Below, in pieces: positions 17,640 through 27,549 of a stretch of 64,000 bases of DNA. The stretch is from Pedobacter mendelii (lineage in GTDB: Bacteria > Bacteroidota > Bacteroidia > Sphingobacteriales > Sphingobacteriaceae), in contig NZ_BMDJ01000007.1 in NCBI RefSeq assembly GCF_014635725.1, positions 1 through 64,000 of the forward strand, given 5' to 3'. A program made the translations under genes and the position numbers. Positions within the stretch are counted from its first letter, which is position 1; the number at the start of each line of letters is the position of its first letter. The notes under the pieces were generated by a model. That model was not told the origin of the DNA. It did no database searches and saw nothing but the letters and a program-made list of their open reading frames with translations.

Positions 17640-18941
17640 TTAGTTTAGCTTTATCTGCTCTGCAGATGTTGTTTGGGTTATAATTATATGTTCTGGTTTT
17701 TCAAATTCTTCATTTTCTGGTCTTGCTTCGAGATAATAAAAGCATAGGCCAACCATGCCCCAAAAAATTAGTGGGAGTACATAGCTGAATGAAAATATTA
17801 GCCCAGCAAGTGAGAAAGCGATAAGAATAATAGATTTTTGATCTAAATTTTTACTAAAAGATTTATAAGCTAGATAAACCAGATAAAAATATTTTAATAT
17901 CAAACCAAAAAAACCATGATAGAAAAGCATTTCCATAAAACCCTCGTGAAAGTGTTGCCCGGTTTTTTCGGGCCACCAATCTACCAGTGGGTTCTTCATT
18001 TCAAAGCCTTCAAATGTCCAACCGAAAAATGGCCGTTCTAAAACCATCGGAAAATAAACCTGACGCTGGTCTGCACGAAATTTGCCTGTTCCATCTTCCT
18101 TGGCAGGATCTAAAATTTCACTAAATCTGTCAGAGAAAAATTCTAAAGTTCCAGGAAATGCCTGAGAAACCACAAATGCAACTAAGGCAATAAGTATTAA
18201 TCCACTTAAAAAAGTTTTTACAACCCTTGATATTGGAGTGAGGTTATTTCTTAAACTCATAAAGAAATAAACACACATGGAAAAAATACCACTTGCCCAA
18301 ACAGACCTATGTTGATGAATTACAATAACCGTTATGCAAAATAAGAAAAGTAAAAGATTTGTGATTTTACCGTGTTTTAAAAATTGATTGAAATACCACA
18401 ATAGGGGAACAATCATCATAAATATAGAACGGGCGTGTATAATTCTGCTATCACCAGAAAATGGACCATAATCGACCATTTCTACTTGCTCTAAACTAAA
18501 TGAAAATGTTCTCCCATAGATGAGCATGAAAACGATATATAGCACAATATAAAATTGAGCAATCAATTCTAAAATATCGAAATTATAGGTGCGACAGATG
18601 TATTTGATGAAAATTGTGAAGGCGATAGGGAAAAGTATGGTAAATAAAGTAAGTTGCTGAAAGATTGTTCCATAATCTAACATAGATTCGAAAATCATCT
18701 TTACAATTATAATGCTCAATAAACCAATGTAAATCTTTTCACTAAACTTTAATTTATTAAATTTATAAAGCACGAATCCAAAAATAACAAGACTTAAAAT
18801 TTTCTCATACATCAGTACAATGTTCGAGATTGGCATAATCAACCATGAGAATATATTTTCCATAAGGAAAAAGGTAAAAAAAAGTAATAAAATTTCTTTT
18901 ACCTCAAATTCATACTTCGATATTCTAATTACATAGTTCAT
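17640..18941 (-). CDS. wzy: O-antigen ligase/polymerase family protein (Wzy-like)
   Basis: This is a 433-residue protein with about ten to eleven membrane helices. A large loop near residues 255-315 carries FSDRFSEILDPAKEDGTGKFRADQR and FGWTFEG...GQHFHEGFMEMLFYHGFFG, the Wzy/WaaL-type periplasmic loop with a histidine (HFHEG) that is usually conserved. In a Wzx/Wzy locus it would polymerise flipped repeat units in the periplasm; a ligase function is the alternative. It overlaps the upstream glycosyltransferase by four bases. Confidence 0.85.
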   Translation of the reverse strand: MNYVIRISKYEFEVKEILLLFFTFFLMENIFSWLIMPISNIVLMYEKILSLVIFGFVLYKFNKLKFSEKIYIGLLSIIIVKMIFESMLDYGTIFQQLTLFTILFPIAFTIFIKYICRTYNFDILELIAQFYIVLYIVFMLIYGRTFSFSLEQVEMVDYGPFSGDSRIIHARSIFMMIVPLLWYFNQFLKHGKITNLLLFLFCITVIVIHQHRSVWASGIFSMCVYFFMSLRNNLTPISRVVKTFLSGLILIALVAFVVSQAFPGTLEFFSDRFSEILDPAKEDGTGKFRADQRQVYFPMVLERPFFGWTFEGFEMKNPLVDWWPEKTGQHFHEGFMEMLFYHGFFGLILKYFYLVYLAYKSFSKNLDQKSIILIAFSLAGLIFSFSYVLPLIFWGMVGLCFYYLEARPENEEFEKPEHIIITQTTSAEQIKLN

Positions 18942-19702
18942 TGAAATATACTTCTTGCTCTTCTTATCACTTTAGGGAAAATATGGGTAAGTTGAAGTGC
19001 ATTTAATAATTGATTCAACATAATTGTTTTTACACATTTCCGATTATCTTCCCATTTGATTGGGCGCTCGCCTTTTAAGTACATACTTTGAAAAATATCT
19101 TCCTTTTCTGGAATAATTGCCCTGTAAATTTCAGCCTTCTTATCTACAAGTTCTTTATTGATGTACCCAAGATGTTTGATTCTAAAGTTCGTGTTACTTT
19201 TTAACCCTTTTATACCTTTCACATTGGGCGAATCAATAATTAAATCTTGAAAATATCCAGATTTATTTTCTCTCCACATTAATCTATCATGGCCGGCAGA
19301 ATAATTTAAGCGGTACCATGAACCTGCAAAATGTGTTCTATCCATAAAATGAAAACGACGGAATGCAAATTTATTGACAAACCTGTTTTTCATTAATTCA
19401 TCAAAATGTGCTCTGGTTAATTGCGGCTCAAAAATTTCATCAATATCAATCCACAAACACCAATCTGGGTTTCTTAAGCGAACATGCTGATATAAAAGAT
19501 TTTTATCTCGCCCTTCATTATAGCCCTCTGTTTGTATTATATCAACAACTTTAGGGTGCTTTTTTAAAATTTCAAGCGTCCCATCAGTTGAGCCATTATC
19601 TAGCACAACAATTTCATCTGCCAGCTTTTCAAAACAGTTTAACCATTCTTCAGCGAAGAAAACACCATCTTTAACACGCAACATGATAACGAATTTTGGC
19701 AT
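18938..19702 (-). CDS. family 2 glycosyltransferase
   Basis: The protein has 254 residues. It starts PKFVIMLRVKDGVFFAEEWL and has EIVVLDNGSTDGTLEIL near 32 and the metal motif LWIDIDEIF near 83. These fit the short GT2 subgroup that contains WaaE-like enzymes. It lacks membrane helices. The gene lies between the flippase (6-bp gap) and polymerase (4-bp overlap) in the polysaccharide operon. It probably adds one residue to the lipid-linked repeat; the donor is unknown. Confidence 0.88.
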   Translation of the reverse strand: MPKFVIMLRVKDGVFFAEEWLNCFEKLADEIVVLDNGSTDGTLEILKKHPKVVDIIQTEGYNEGRDKNLLYQHVRLRNPDWCLWIDIDEIFEPQLTRAHFDELMKNRFVNKFAFRRFHFMDRTHFAGSWYRLNYSAGHDRLMWRENKSGYFQDLIIDSPNVKGIKGLKSNTNFRIKHLGYINKELVDKKAEIYRAIIPEKEDIFQSMYLKGERPIKWEDNRKCVKTIMLNQLLNALQLTHIFPKVIRRARSIFQ

Positions 19703-19708
19703 ATTTTA

Positions 19709-21256
19709 TTAAGGATTATTTGAAAGTTCTTGTTTATCGAATCGTTTCGAAAAAATACTCGAAAACTTATTCTGTATTGTGTATTTTAAATCTTTATCGA
19801 ATATTAATAGCAGGATTATAAAAACTACTGTAAAACTTATCCCATTTAAAAGAAGGCTAACAATTCTCATACCTCCCGGAATAATTAAATTAAAACCATA
19901 GGTTATTCCCAAACTGAAAAGTGCTGAAAGCGGAATGATTAAAAGCCATTTCTTTAATATATCACCAATAAATTTTGAATTTAAAAAGCCAAGTTTATTC
20001 AGGCGATAACTGAATAATAAAAAGTCTACAGTTATGCTAACAAAAAGCATTACTACCAGTAAACCAATTAAGCCAAAATGCTTACTAGCGATATAATATA
20101 ATAGGCCTGAGACGATTCCTTTAATAATGGTTATGAAACTATTCATCTTAATATCACCTAAGGCATAGCCCATATTAGACATAAAGTAACCTATAAGCGT
20201 AAAAAAGAAACTTCCTACCAATAAGAACACAACAGAATTTCCAGCGTATTTACCAACTCCAGTCCAAATTGTAATCAGATTTTCGTAGTTGGTTATAAAG
20301 CAAAAGCCAATAAATATTGCGGCGTAAGAGTAGTATTTAAACTGGGTGTAAATTAATGTTTTAATCTCTGCAACGTTTCCTTTTCCATTGGCGTGAGAAA
20401 TTAAGGGCATTAAAGCAACAGAATGACGACCAATAAGAGACTGTGTCATTTGAATAGGTCGCTTATTAATTTCGAAAATTGTAATCATTGAAGGAGCAAC
20501 AAATCTTGCCAATACAATCATATCCAAGCTTGCCGAAAACCCACCAATAATCCGAGAAAAGGATGTAAATGAAAATATTTTAACAAACTTTTTAAGATGC
20601 TCCAGTTGGAATATTATTTTAAGGTGCTCGCGTTTTAGCTGTTTCTTAAGTGCCGAATAATTATAAATATTGATGTAAAATGCACGACAAAGGTTTGCAA
20701 AAGCAATTGATATTACGCCGTAGCCTAAGTAAAGCAAAACGACATTTGATATCAAAAAAATGAAATTACCTGATAGCGAACCAATTGCCACTTGTGCTGA
20801 GTTTTGAAGCCCTTGATTTATCCCTGATAAACTAAACGAAACTAAAGACATTCCAGTTGCAATTATTGATATTAAAAGCGCAACCTGTAAACCTTCGTAT
20901 TGCGAAACATCTTTATTAATTATTGCACCAATTAAAAAGAAAAACGCAATGCCAGCAACAATTGCCAGTAACAAAATAAAAAGAGAGGTTACTATACCAG
21001 ACCCTATGGTTAAATTTATTTCTTCAGGTTGATTTTGTCCTCTTAATTGTGCAATTTTCTGCTGTAAAACGTCTCCAACTCCAGGATCTGCCAAAGTCAT
21101 CCATGCAAGAATATTTCCAGTAGCCAACCAAACGCCTAAAGTAGATGCATCAATTTTATGCAGATAAATGGGTAATAGAATTAAGGCGTTAAAGATATTA
21201 GTTATCACATATCCATACTGAAAAATAAAATTCCATTTTAATATGTTTCTATCCAT
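19709..21256 (-). CDS. wzx: polysaccharide flippase, Wzx/MATE-like
   Basis: The 515-residue protein has about twelve to fourteen membrane helices and no large soluble domain. The first helices hold WNFIFQYGYVITNIFNALILLPIYL and the loop LADPGVGDVLQQKIAQLRG, typical of the polysaccharide transporter (PST) family. It would flip undecaprenyl-pyrophosphate-linked repeat units across the inner membrane. It lies 11 bp after the tyrosine kinase gene, in the same operon. Confidence 0.88.
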   Translation of the reverse strand: MDRNILKWNFIFQYGYVITNIFNALILLPIYLHKIDASTLGVWLATGNILAWMTLADPGVGDVLQQKIAQLRGQNQPEEINLTIGSGIVTSLFILLLAIVAGIAFFFLIGAIINKDVSQYEGLQVALLISIIATGMSLVSFSLSGINQGLQNSAQVAIGSLSGNFIFLISNVVLLYLGYGVISIAFANLCRAFYINIYNYSALKKQLKREHLKIIFQLEHLKKFVKIFSFTSFSRIIGGFSASLDMIVLARFVAPSMITIFEINKRPIQMTQSLIGRHSVALMPLISHANGKGNVAEIKTLIYTQFKYYSYAAIFIGFCFITNYENLITIWTGVGKYAGNSVVFLLVGSFFFTLIGYFMSNMGYALGDIKMNSFITIIKGIVSGLLYYIASKHFGLIGLLVVMLFVSITVDFLLFSYRLNKLGFLNSKFIGDILKKWLLIIPLSALFSLGITYGFNLIIPGGMRIVSLLLNGISFTVVFIILLLIFDKDLKYTIQNKFSSIFSKRFDKQELSNNP

Positions 21257-21267
21257 TAAAAATTTTA

Positions 21268-23580
21268 TTATTCAATTAATTTTTGGTCATAAGTTCCACC
21301 ATAAACCATACCTGAACCGTAGCCGTAACCGTAGTTGTTTTTACCAAACCCACGTTGTGCAACAGCATTAAATACTATTGCAGGGTTTGGAAGATTGTTG
21401 AGCCTTATATTTTCATCAATTCTTTCTACAAAAACCTTTGGTGTGTATGCATGTCTCACCACAAATAAGGTTGCATCACAAATTGGCGCTAATATATAAG
21501 CATCAGAAACGGGACCTACAGGAGGTACATCTACAATAATAAAATCAAAATCTACTTCTAAATAATTTAGTAACTGTTCAGCTTTTCCGTTTAGAATTAA
21601 TTCTGCTGGATCTGCAGGTAATTTACCGGTTAAGAGTACTGATAAGTTTTCATTTATTAAAGATGGCTGAATAATATCTGCTTCAGTAGCTTTACCTTCC
21701 AGATATTCGGAGATACCAATGGTTTGTTTCAAATTAAACTTATGATGTAAAGTCGGGTGGTTTAAATCGAAATCTAGTAAAGCAACTTTCTTACCTGTCA
21801 TGGCCAGGGTGACTGCTAAATTTGATGCCACAAAACTTTTACCCTCACCCGCTATGGCCGATGTAACCATCACTCTCTTATTTTTTTTCCCGATACCCAA
21901 AAAATGCAAAGTTGTTCTCAAGCTTCGGAATTGTTCTGCAATAAGGGTTCTCTGCTGGCTACCTATTACAATATAATTTTTTGATGAGTTTGCACTAATT
22001 TCGGCGATGACCGACAAAGATGTAAGCGACTTAATTTCACTTTGAAACATCACATTTCTTCGCATACCTTCTTTAACAGATACGAAAGCAATACCTAAAA
22101 TTCCTGCACCAAAGATAGAGGCTAATAAAACCATTTTTCGCTTTGGACTTACCGGAAACTCAGATGATTCAGCTTTGCTAATAACTTTACTATCAGATCC
22201 ATTAGTAATGTAAGATAATGCTGTTTCTTCTTTCTTTTGAAGTAAAAAGGTATATATTCCGCTTTTTATTTGTTGCTGCCTATTAATGTCTACTAAATTC
22301 CGTTCAGTTTCTGGCATAGATTGCAGAACAGAAGAATAATTATTTGTGGTACCAGATAAATTGTTTCTACTTGCGGAGAGGCTATTTCGTTGATTTTTCA
22401 GATTTTGTAAAATTTGTGGTTTAATCTTGTTTATCTGATCAGTATAAGCAACAACCATTGGGTTATTTTCTCCAGTGGTTTTACGCAAACTTTCTGCAGT
22501 AAGCTGTAATTCATATATATCTTTAACCATTTGGGATAAGCCCGGATCATTAATTCCAGCTGTTGATGGAACGATACCGCCAGTCAAATCTCTTGATTTT
22601 ACATAACTTTCTACCTGATTAAGAACAGATAGTTGCATATTTATTTCTCCGACTTTTTGATCATTAACACTTACATTTTCCAAATATAATTTCCCCTGTG
22701 TGCCTAAATCAATGGCTCCGGTTTTAGACCTGTAGTTTTGAAGTTTGCTTTCAATGTCTAGAAGTTCTTTCTCTACAGACATTAGCCTTTTATTTATAAA
22801 TTCTTGGGTATTTGCAGCCAATAAGTTATGTTCCTCAATAGCCGATGAGCTGTACACATGCAAAATGTCGTTAAGAATATCTTCTGCCCTATACTTATCC
22901 TGATCTAAAAGCGAAACATTTAGTATCGTGGAAAGTTTATTCGCTTCAGTAACCTTAATATTTTGAACAATTGAGGCAACAACTTTTTTTGGTGATGTAA
23001 GCGTAAAGCTAAACTTGTCGCCATCAACGGTTTTGTAAGCCGGATTTAACCTAAACATTAAAATTGCGTATGGCATTTTTAGCCATCTATCGAACGGATA
23101 TTTTTTTCCATCAATTACCACATTATCTTTTTCTATTGTAAAAGTTGTATTCTTTAATGGAATTAAAGAATTTGGATTTTGTACAATAATTTTTAAAGGT
23201 GCAGCTTTATACATTACAACATCAGATAATCTTTCTTTTTTAAAAACCGATGAGTATAACCCTAAATCTTCAACAACTTTGTAAACTATTGGGTTTGATA
23301 TTATAACTTCTCGCTCATTATCTACAGTTTGTTTTGTATTAAGTGTCGAAGCCATCGGGTCGCTAGATTTTAAAGCATCATCAACTTTTCGCTCATTAAT
23401 TAAAATTCTGGCATTGGCCTCATAAATTGGAGGAGTAATTTTGAGATAAATTAAGCTTCCAATTATTGCGATAATAAATAATCCTACAAATAAAGGCCAA
23501 TAAGGCAAAAGCCTAAAAATAATGTGGCCTTTTGATTCGCCGGGCGCTCTTGGTTCCGAAAGTTTTCTTGTAATATTCAT
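21268..23580 (-). CDS. wzc: polysaccharide co-polymerase / tyrosine kinase (Wzc-like)
   Basis: This 770-residue bacterial tyrosine kinase sets chain length and drives export. It has a membrane helix near 28-47, a Wzz domain, coiled coils (250-470), a second helix near 485-503, and a cytoplasmic BY-kinase domain. In the kinase are Walker A TSAIAGEGKSFVASNLA near 572, Walker A' VALLDFDLNHP near 597 and Walker B FIIVDVPPV near 676. The C-terminal tail has five tyrosines within NNYGYGYGSGMVYGGTY, the usual autophosphorylation cluster. It follows the Wza-like gene by 3 bp. Confidence 0.95.
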   Translation of the reverse strand: MNITRKLSEPRAPGESKGHIIFRLLPYWPLFVGLFIIAIIGSLIYLKITPPIYEANARILINERKVDDALKSSDPMASTLNTKQTVDNEREVIISNPIVYKVVEDLGLYSSVFKKERLSDVVMYKAAPLKIIVQNPNSLIPLKNTTFTIEKDNVVIDGKKYPFDRWLKMPYAILMFRLNPAYKTVDGDKFSFTLTSPKKVVASIVQNIKVTEANKLSTILNVSLLDQDKYRAEDILNDILHVYSSSAIEEHNLLAANTQEFINKRLMSVEKELLDIESKLQNYRSKTGAIDLGTQGKLYLENVSVNDQKVGEINMQLSVLNQVESYVKSRDLTGGIVPSTAGINDPGLSQMVKDIYELQLTAESLRKTTGENNPMVVAYTDQINKIKPQILQNLKNQRNSLSASRNNLSGTTNNYSSVLQSMPETERNLVDINRQQQIKSGIYTFLLQKKEETALSYITNGSDSKVISKAESSEFPVSPKRKMVLLASIFGAGILGIAFVSVKEGMRRNVMFQSEIKSLTSLSVIAEISANSSKNYIVIGSQQRTLIAEQFRSLRTTLHFLGIGKKNKRVMVTSAIAGEGKSFVASNLAVTLAMTGKKVALLDFDLNHPTLHHKFNLKQTIGISEYLEGKATEADIIQPSLINENLSVLLTGKLPADPAELILNGKAEQLLNYLEVDFDFIIVDVPPVGPVSDAYILAPICDATLFVVRHAYTPKVFVERIDENIRLNNLPNPAIVFNAVAQRGFGKNNYGYGYGSGMVYGGTYDQKLIE

Positions 23581-23583
23581 AAT

Positions 23584-24393
23584 TTATTTCGCAATACGAT
23601 CAATAATTATCGCACCAAAAGAAAGTGCGCTTAATAAAATTGGAATAAGCGTTGAACTTCTTGTTGAACTGGCAACTTTTGCCTTATTAGCTTCAACGTA
23701 AACAATATCGTTTGATTTGAGGTAGTAATAATCTGAAGTAAATATTTCGCTAGTGTTTAAGTTAACTCTCTTGATTTTTTTCACACCATCCTCTTCTCTA
23801 ATAATCATAACATTATCCTTTTTACCATAAATAGTGATATCACCAGCTAAGCCTAACGCTTCTAGTAATGATATTTTTTCACTTGGTACATTGACTACAG
23901 ATGGTCGGCCTACTTCGCCTAAAACAGAAACTTTAAAATTTAACTGTCTAACAATAACGATAGGATCAACAAGTAATTTTTTATTCAACAGTTCAGTAGT
24001 AATTTTCTCACGAAGTTCATTTGTTGTTAATCCGGTAATTTTCATAGTACCCAAAACAGGAAACTGTATATTTCCTTCGTTACTTACCAAATAACCTGGC
24101 GATTGTAGATTGGCACCTGTAACACTACTTGTGCTAACATAAGAGTTATTAGGCTTATTAAATATTTCGGTAGCAACAGGGTTTAAACTTGTTACAGCAA
24201 TGCTCAAAATATCGTTAGGTTGAATCACATTTTTAGAAGATAAATTACTTGCTTTTAAAACTGCATCTTGCTGGTTATTAAAATAAACTGTATTCTTGGT
24301 ACTTGAGCAGGAACTTATAATTACTGAGCATAGAAACAAAAAAATGAAAAATGGCTGCGAACTGTTAACAAAACCCTTAAAAATTTTATGCAT
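23584..24393 (-). CDS. wza: polysaccharide export outer-membrane lipoprotein (Wza-like)
   Basis: The protein has 269 residues. It has a signal peptide with a lipobox ending SVIISSC at Cys29, then a Poly_export domain (NDILSIAVTSLNP; FPVLGTMKITGLTTNELREKI) and an SLBB domain (VSVLGEVGRPSVVNVP...LLEALGLAGD). A hydrophobic C-terminal segment (STLIPILLSALSFGAIIID) may span the outer membrane, as the Wza helix does. It forms the outer-membrane exit for the polymer with the Wzc partner. It is the first gene of the nine-gene minus-strand operon. Confidence 0.93.
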   Translation of the reverse strand: MHKIFKGFVNSSQPFFIFLFLCSVIISSCSSTKNTVYFNNQQDAVLKASNLSSKNVIQPNDILSIAVTSLNPVATEIFNKPNNSYVSTSSVTGANLQSPGYLVSNEGNIQFPVLGTMKITGLTTNELREKITTELLNKKLLVDPIVIVRQLNFKVSVLGEVGRPSVVNVPSEKISLLEALGLAGDITIYGKKDNVMIIREEDGVKKIKRVNLNTSEIFTSDYYYLKSNDIVYVEANKAKVASSTRSSTLIPILLSALSFGAIIIDRIAK

Positions 24394-24596
24394 AATATAT
24401 TTTTTAATTAATTTATAATCAGATAGTTATATTTTTTTTATATTTAAAAAATTAAACTACTTTTCATGATATAACACGACTTCCTAATATTGTATACGTT
24501 TTTTTTAACGTCTTAGTTTTAATACAACACGGAAATAATTTGTATATTTTTTTTAAAATTAATAATATCAGTTTTATCTAATTCATCAAACAAGTT
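24394..24596. other. divergent promoter region of the polysaccharide operon
   Basis: This very AT-rich 203-bp region drives the wza operon (minus) and the beta-helix lipoprotein gene (plus). It contains long T and A tracts and a GTATAC palindrome near 24492. I see no exact TAnnTTTG box in either direction, so the promoters may depend on an alternative sigma factor; this is inference. Confidence 0.35.
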
Positions 24597-26162
24597 ATGA
24601 AGAAGTTATCGGTCATTGCCTGTTCATTAATTATCTTGCTTTCTTGCACGAAATCTTCTTCGATACCTAACAAAAAATCTCCAGTTAATGAGGATGAACT
24701 AATAAATCATCCTTTTTACTTATACAATCTTAAAGGCGATGGAATGTCTGATGACACTGGAGGTTTGCAGAAACTTATCTTAGATTCAACTAATATTTAT
24801 CTAAAGGCTGGTGTTTATATTATTAACCAAACACTTAGATTTAAGGCAAGTACAAAAATTTACGGCGAAAACGGCACAGTTATTAAAGCAGGCAAAGAAA
24901 TGAAGGGTGACTTGTTGGAACATGGTCGTTATATCCTTGTAGAAAAATCAGACAATTCCCTGATTAGAAACATTACATTTAGCCAGTCTGAAAATCTTTA
25001 TAAATTTAAGGAGTGGGCCAATTCTTGCATTTTTGTTTTAAATACAAGAAATTTTACCGTGCAGAATTGCATTTTCAATTTTCATTTAAGTTATCAATCA
25101 CTTGGCATGGAAGCCGTTTGGATTTCAGGTATAGCATCCAAAAACAACATAATAAAAGCTAATGAAATAAATACTTTAAGCATTCGCTATGCAGAAGATG
25201 GCGCCGATTCCACAACTGTTGAAAGTAATGTTATAAATAAATCCTACTCTAATGCGCTAACATCAACAGGTAATCATATATCTGATTTTATTTCGGGATG
25301 TAAAGTTTTAAATAATAAGGTTTTAAATGCCGGCAGAATGGGTATAGAAGATTGGGGAAATACAGAGGGTACGATTATTAGAGGTAACTCCATTTCCGGC
25401 ACAGGAAAAGATCCAAAACAGGCGATGGATGGAATCGCTTTATCGGCTGTTGGAAAAAATACAACAGTTTCCAATAATATAATTACCGATGGTAAAATAT
25501 ACGGCATTGAAGTAAGAGGTAATTACGGAGTGAACGTAACCGGTAACCAAATTTATACTGCAAGTAATACTACCGGAATTATATTAAACTTTACCTTTTT
25601 ACCGCCTGAGGCTAACCTACCGCAGGCCATTGTAGATAATAATAAAATTACGGATGCATTTATCGGGTTACACATTTTTGGAGACTATGAAGCAAAAGTC
25701 ACGATAAATAAAAATTCGTTTATCAATAATGCAAGTAAGAGTATCAGCATAGAATCGGGCGCTAAGAATTTCCTCATTACTTCTAAAAACAATAATTTTA
25801 GTTTTTCGGTTCCAAATACTCAAGATAGATTTGCTTTGTTCAGTTACACAAAATTTGAACCTGGAAATGCACATCAACAATTGATAATGAATACAGACAC
25901 AATTAACTTTTTACCATCGTCTGCAGCTGGAAAAGGCGTGGATTTTGGCGTGGTAATAAGAACTGACAATACACGCTTAGAAAAAATCCGAATTAATGCG
26001 CATTTCAGTAAAAATTCTAATAACATCCCTGTTAATGCAATTACCGCTTTCGGCGCTAAACCAAACGGTCTTCAGCTATATAATAATTTTGTTTCGGGCG
26101 GGATTGTAGACTTAAATGGCTTCGTAAACCCTAAACTCCTAGATAATAATTTCGTGCAATAA
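24597..26162 (+). CDS. right-handed beta-helix repeat lipoprotein (pectate-lyase-superfamily fold)
   Basis: The 521-residue protein has a lipoprotein signal with the lipobox Cys at residue 17 (IILLSC). The N-terminus has GDGMSDDTGGLQKLILD and LKAGVYIINQTLRF, as in pectate-lyase-superfamily and phage-tail-type beta-helices. Repeated N-N-I or N-x-I coils follow (NIIKANEIN, NVINKSYSNALTS, NTTVSNNIITDG, NVTGNQIYT, AIVDNNKIT). A polysaccharide lyase, hydrolase or epimerase function is plausible given its place divergent from the wza operon, but I cannot identify a catalytic set. Its expected place is a membrane surface. Confidence 0.75.
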   Translation: MKKLSVIACSLIILLSCTKSSSIPNKKSPVNEDELINHPFYLYNLKGDGMSDDTGGLQKLILDSTNIYLKAGVYIINQTLRFKASTKIYGENGTVIKAGKEMKGDLLEHGRYILVEKSDNSLIRNITFSQSENLYKFKEWANSCIFVLNTRNFTVQNCIFNFHLSYQSLGMEAVWISGIASKNNIIKANEINTLSIRYAEDGADSTTVESNVINKSYSNALTSTGNHISDFISGCKVLNNKVLNAGRMGIEDWGNTEGTIIRGNSISGTGKDPKQAMDGIALSAVGKNTTVSNNIITDGKIYGIEVRGNYGVNVTGNQIYTASNTTGIILNFTFLPPEANLPQAIVDNNKITDAFIGLHIFGDYEAKVTINKNSFINNASKSISIESGAKNFLITSKNNNFSFSVPNTQDRFALFSYTKFEPGNAHQQLIMNTDTINFLPSSAAGKGVDFGVVIRTDNTRLEKIRINAHFSKNSNNIPVNAITAFGAKPNGLQLYNNFVSGGIVDLNGFVNPKLLDNNFVQ

Positions 26163-26323
26163 ATAATACAAATATGGGTATTTATGAGTAGAAAGTACGT
26201 TTTCAGTTTTTGATGTGTTATCTTCATCACAAATAAGTACAACCTATACGTTTACGTTAGAACATTTTGACAGTCAGCTTGTTATTGATTTAATTTTCAA
26301 TATTAACTATAAAAATCAAATGT

Positions 26324-26791
26324 ATGAAGACTCAAATTATTGCCTTGTCAGCAGTTGTGATTTTATTCTTATCTGTAAACGCAACTAAAGCCACTAAAAG
26401 TGCTAAAGAAATTAAAGCAAAAACTACAAGTGTAAGTGCAATAGCTCTTGCAGATTTAACAAAAAATTTAGAGTATGATTTTGATAAGCCTGCTGTTCGG
26501 GATGCTTATTACAAGAAGCTCGATGAATTAGCAAAAGCAGTAATTGATGATAATTATGCCGTTTCTCTTAAAGGGCATGCTGATGCTATCGGGGCTTATA
26601 AATACAACTGGGTTTTATCAGATAAAAGAGCTGTAACGGTGAAAAAATACTTAATTAGCAAAGGAGTTAAAGAAAGCAGAGTGATTACAACACCTTTCGG
26701 CAGCACAGTTCCTATCGCTTCGAATGCGACTCCAGAAGGCAGACAAAAGAACAGAAGGGTAGAAATTGGTTTGAAAAAAATCGGTGATTAA
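26324..26791 (+). CDS. OmpA-family peptidoglycan-binding protein
   Basis: This small secreted protein of 155 residues has a signal peptide at 1-20. An OmpA C-terminal domain fills residues 45-152: LEYDFDKPAVRDAYYKKLDELAKAV, LKGHADAIGAYKYNWVLSDKRAVTVKKYLISKG and the NRRVEIGL end. The Asp and Arg residues that bind diaminopimelate in this family are present. There is no N-terminal beta-barrel, so it is periplasmic. It is monocistronic with a strong hairpin after it. Confidence 0.9.
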   Translation: MKTQIIALSAVVILFLSVNATKATKSAKEIKAKTTSVSAIALADLTKNLEYDFDKPAVRDAYYKKLDELAKAVIDDNYAVSLKGHADAIGAYKYNWVLSDKRAVTVKKYLISKGVKESRVITTPFGSTVPIASNATPEGRQKNRRVEIGLKKIGD

Positions 26792-26798
26792 TCTATCA

Positions 26799-26832
26799 TT
26801 CAAGAGAGGCATCTATGCCTCTCTTGAACTTT
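26799..26832 (+). terminator. terminator after the OmpA-like gene
   Basis: A perfect 13-bp stem (26799-26811 TTCAAGAGAGGCA, 26816-26828 TGCCTCTCTTGAA) with a four-base loop begins 8 bp after the stop codon. The following T-run is short (CTTTATAAAT), so termination may be partial. Confidence 0.75.
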
Positions 26833-26949
26833 ATAAATAAAGATATTAATCATCTGAAATTTGAACATGCGTCGTAGTAGCTCTAGTTAACAAACTCCAT
26901 AAAGCTATAAACTAAATCTGCTGAAACTTTCATTTCGTAATTAATAACT

Positions 26950-27222
26950 ATGAAAGAGATAATTGAAAAACAGAAAGTCAATAGCTTCCTTAACAAATTG
27001 CAATTGGAATGGCCGAATTTTATCGATCATTACAACCTTAAAACCGATTCATTAGCATTTATATATCTTCAAGATGAAGAAAACCCCAAAGAGTTTTTGA
27101 AACACTTATTTCCAAAAATGATGTTGTTTGTAGATTTTGAAGTTTACTTGGAGTTAATGATATTAAATCTTGATGGGCAGGGAGATAGACTTATTTATAT
27201 TAATGGACAATCTGCAGCGTAA
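26950..27222 (+). CDS. hypothetical protein, 90 residues
   Basis: I do not recognise this protein. It is acidic and soluble, with no signal peptide or membrane helix. It appears to be helical at first (KEIIEKQKVNSFLNKLQLEWPNFIDHY), followed by short strands (SLAFIYLQDEENPKEFLKHLF, MMLFVDFEVYLEL). The ATG is preceded by an A-rich stretch and the gene stands alone. Coding status rests on length and composition only. Confidence 0.5.
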   Translation: MKEIIEKQKVNSFLNKLQLEWPNFIDHYNLKTDSLAFIYLQDEENPKEFLKHLFPKMMLFVDFEVYLELMILNLDGQGDRLIYINGQSAA

Positions 27223-27549
27223 ATTCAACTATATAACTTAATATCTCTAATAGAGTGCTTAGAATATTTTTCGACTGGTTAACTAATAATATTTTGCAGT
27301 AATTTTATGAAAAAATAGCATTAGGTAAAGGTTTTCATTGGCGGATAAACTACACAGTGTGAATATCAAATCTAAAAGAGATCTTGATTTTCTTAAAATA
27401 AGAAATTTAGATCTAAAAGTATAATAACTATGACTGGTTTATCCAGTTACCTGTATTAATCCGTCTCAAAAAACGAATAAATAAAGATAAATTCAACCTG
27501 CCATTCAGCCAGAAGGATTAAGGTTGTTTAATTTTTTTTGCTCCAAAAT
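27223..27549. other. intergenic, no feature seen
   Basis: These 327 bp between the 90-residue gene and the end of the esterase gene carry no open frame of note. I see no strong hairpin, tRNA or repeat in it. Confidence 0.4.
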
